Assembly: GCF_019417665.1 (NCBI RefSeq)
Contig: NZ_DXUU01000054.1
Span: forward strand, 1 to 16,130
Length of the DNA: 16,130 nt
Reading direction: 5' to 3'
From: Ruminococcus sp.
GTDB lineage: Bacteria; Bacillota; Clostridia; Oscillospirales; Ruminococcaceae
Below are positions 14,711 to 16,130 of the stretch, one piece after another; position 1 is the stretch's first letter, and every line of letters begins with the position of its first letter. A model generated the notes under the pieces. That model searched no databases and was not told where the DNA came from. It was given only the letters and a program-made list of their open reading frames with translations. The position numbers and the translations under genes are program-made.

Positions 14711-15963
14711 TCGGTTTCTTCCTCCTTTACTGGATTTTGATTTGCAAATGCACCTGCATCTGCAAGTTTTGTAAATGAACCATTTACAAGATAGAAATTT
14801 CCGCCTTCTTCGGCAGGAATCATATTCATATTTTCCAATTCACGAATATCATTAGCGGACATCCAGCCGTTCTGACGTGCTGTTGCATATCCCTGCATTC
14901 TGCTTGCATAATCACCACGCAAAAGTCCGTCAACATTGAATTTGATGAAATACTTTCCTTTCTCCGAATCAGAAAGCAGAGCCTTTTGTAGTCCCTGTTC
15001 CCAACGGACAATCCATGGGTCAAGGCTGTATTTCACGAAATCAAGTGACAGATGTTCCACGTTTGAAAATGTGGCATGGTCAAGGTCACCAATCATGTGG
15101 AGAGGTACACGATACAGCCTTGCGATTTCTTCAATCTGAAATTTACGTGTTTCCAGAAATTGTGCTTCATTATTCGGAATAGAAATTGGTGTGTACTTCA
15201 TTCCCTCCTCGAGCACGCAAGTACGATGTGCATTTGAACCAGAATATGCTCTTTGCCATGCCTCACGTACACGCTCCGGATTTTTGATTACTCCGGGGTG
15301 CTCCAGCACAGCAGAGGGACTTGCACCGTTGGCAAAGAATGATGCACCATATTCATCACAGGCAACTGCAAGACCGATAGCGTTCTTCGCCATGGCAATC
15401 GGCGAATATCCAACCAATCCATCAAATCCAAGTCCTGGAATATGCAATACTTCATCGGCATAGAGAATGATGTCGCCCTGTTCTTTCATATTCGGATTGG
15501 CTTCATCGTAACGGCTGTAAATATATATCAAGCGGTTTTTATCGTCACGGTCAACCTTCATCTTGTCTGGCATCAAAGGATAAAGTCCCAAAACATCACC
15601 TCTGCCGTTCCGGATAATCTGAGCATAAGCATTGCCGTAAATCAGCAGATGTGACATTAAGGTTTCCCTGAAAACAAATGATGTCATTTCAGGATTCGGC
15701 TGGTCGTGGAGTAAAAAATAGAGCGGATGCTGTGGCACTCGCTCTTTTCCGTTATCGGTGTATTTGTACACATGAAGCGGCAACTGTGCAATAGCCTCCG
15801 ACAGAACTCTCACGCAGGCATAAACCGCAATATGCTGCAAGGCTGTTCTGTCAGTTACACGTTTACCACTGTTGGCTCGTCCGAAAAAATATGTGTAGGA
15901 CGGGCTGTCATAGCTGTTTTTCGGCTTATCTCTGGACTTGAAAAGTCCTGTGAAAATACCCAT
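14707..15963 (-). CDS. HK97-type portal protein
   Basis: This 418-residue protein forms the dodecameric ring for DNA entry and the head-tail joint. HK97 gp3-family landmarks in order are: QHIAVYACVRVLSEAIAQLP (44-63), HPLYFLLHDQPNPEMTSF, LLIYGNAYAQIIRNGRGDV, YPLMPDKM, EVLHIPGLGFDGLVGYSPI, FFANGASPSAVLEHPG, TRKFQIEEIARLYRVPLHMI, and GDYASRMQGYATARQNGWMS with NDIRELENM near the end. The length matches the family. The ATG has AAGGAG 8 bases upstream. No terminase lies directly upstream in the window, which is unusual: instead a divergent plus-strand promoter starts 2 bases beyond the ribosome binding site. No convincing minus-strand promoter is seen in 15964-16088. Confidence 0.96.
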   Translation of the reverse strand: MGIFTGLFKSRDKPKNSYDSPSYTYFFGRANSGKRVTDRTALQHIAVYACVRVLSEAIAQLPLHVYKYTDNGKERVPQHPLYFLLHDQPNPEMTSFVFRETLMSHLLIYGNAYAQIIRNGRGDVLGLYPLMPDKMKVDRDDKNRLIYIYSRYDEANPNMKEQGDIILYADEVLHIPGLGFDGLVGYSPIAMAKNAIGLAVACDEYGASFFANGASPSAVLEHPGVIKNPERVREAWQRAYSGSNAHRTCVLEEGMKYTPISIPNNEAQFLETRKFQIEEIARLYRVPLHMIGDLDHATFSNVEHLSLDFVKYSLDPWIVRWEQGLQKALLSDSEKGKYFIKFNVDGLLRGDYASRMQGYATARQNGWMSANDIRELENMNMIPAEEGGNFYLVNGSFTKLADAGAFANQNPVKEEETE

Positions 15964-15979
15964 AAAATCGACTCCTTTC

Positions 15980-16008
15980 TTGACTTTGAGATTGGTGTGT
16001 GGTATAAT
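15980..16008 (+). promoter_or_regulatory. Strong sigma-A promoter for the acetyltransferase gene
   Basis: TTGACT at 15980-15985 and TATAAT at 16003-16008 are separated by 17 bases, near consensus. The promoter points away from portal toward the gene at 16089 and leaves an 80-base stretch between -10 box and start codon. It begins 2 bases past the portal ribosome binding site (complement of 15972-15977), so both lie within 40 bases. Confidence 0.87.
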
Positions 16009-16088
16009 ATGCTAAACAGTATGTAGGGCATTAGCTTTACAAATAGGAATTTTTTTGAAACATTATAGTGATAATCGGAGGAAATAAA

Positions 16089-16130
16089 ATGCTGACACAT
16101 ATCGGAACACAGACAATAGAAACAGAAAGA
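16089..16130 (+). CDS. GNAT-type N-acetyltransferase, N-terminal fragment (runs off window)
   Basis: Only 14 codons are present: MLTHIGTQTIETER. This is the common N-terminus (M-L-x-H-x-G-T-x-x-I-E-T-E-R, usually followed by L-x-L-R) of Firmicutes GNAT acetyltransferases of the RimJ/RimL-like group, which use acetyl-CoA to acetylate amines. GGAGG at 16077-16081 lies 7 bases before the ATG. The gene has its own promoter and diverges from portal. It could be a cargo gene within the phage or the first gene of the flanking host chromosome. The substrate cannot be told. Confidence 0.7.
   Translation, partial: MLTHIGTQTIETER

Noticed and set aside
16011..16035. GCTAA/TTAGC stem in the acetyltransferase leader as a riboswitch or attenuator
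   Set aside because: Only five base pairs, mostly A-T, with a 15-base loop and no terminator tract linked to it. Nothing in the 80-base leader matches a known riboswitch core.
15855..16100. Minus-strand frame of 81 codons spanning the portal start and the intergenic region
   Set aside because: It overlaps the portal gene in another frame and runs through the divergent promoter. It has no supporting motif and a better explanation exists for both ends.

Overview
This window is the virion-assembly and lysis half of a long-tailed (siphovirus-type) prophage or phage of a low-to-mid GC Gram-positive host. The host is probably a gut Clostridia (Oscillospiraceae/Lachnospiraceae-like). That placement is an inference from strong AAGGAGG-type ribosome binding sites, a phi13-type major tail protein, a BspA-type leucine-rich repeat domain and a Cpl-7-type cell-wall-binding amidase. 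No taxonomic search was possible.

Almost everything is one tightly packed minus-strand late operon, read from right to left. Head: HK97-type portal (14707-15963), ClpP-like prohead protease (13985-14710), HK97-type major capsid protein (12759-13970). Connector and tail completion: gp6-like (12464-12736), SPP1 gp16-like adaptor (12111-12464), HK97 gp10-like (11756-12124), probable tail terminator (11442-11759). Tail: major tail protein (10821-11438), tail assembly chaperone G (10428-10808) with a GT extension reached by a -1 frameshift at an A AAA AAC site (10452-10458), tape measure (6991-10248). Baseplate: distal tail protein (5428-6303), tail hub (4354-5424), a baseplate protein with a BspA-like LRR head (2973-4349), a BppU-like protein with collagen-like repeats (1492-2973). 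Lysis: holin (1073-1486) and a two-domain amidase (139-1047). A strong intrinsic terminator (82-119 with a T7 tract) closes the operon. Neighbouring genes overlap or sit within about 25 bases of each other, as expected for co-translated structural genes.

Two plus-strand units break this pattern. An AT-rich gene (6391-6987) lies head-to-head with the distal tail gene and 3 bases tail-to-tail from the tape measure gene. It encodes a PD-(D/E)xK-nuclease-like protein. At the right edge the first 14 codons of a GNAT acetyltransferase (16089 onward) lie head-to-head with the portal gene. Both have a near-perfect TTGAC(T)-17-TATAAT promoter beginning within 2-11 bases of the ribosome binding site of the structural gene they diverge from. 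I read both as likely autonomously expressed cargo (moron) genes. The second could instead be the host flank.

No terminase, integrase, repressor or replication gene is present. The missing terminase upstream of portal means either that it lies beyond the acetyltransferase outside the window, or that the element is truncated there. The left 74 bases, past the terminator, carry a cluster of three GAACAC repeats near a -10-like hexamer, possibly an operator or recombinase site. There is no gene-free stretch over 300 bases.
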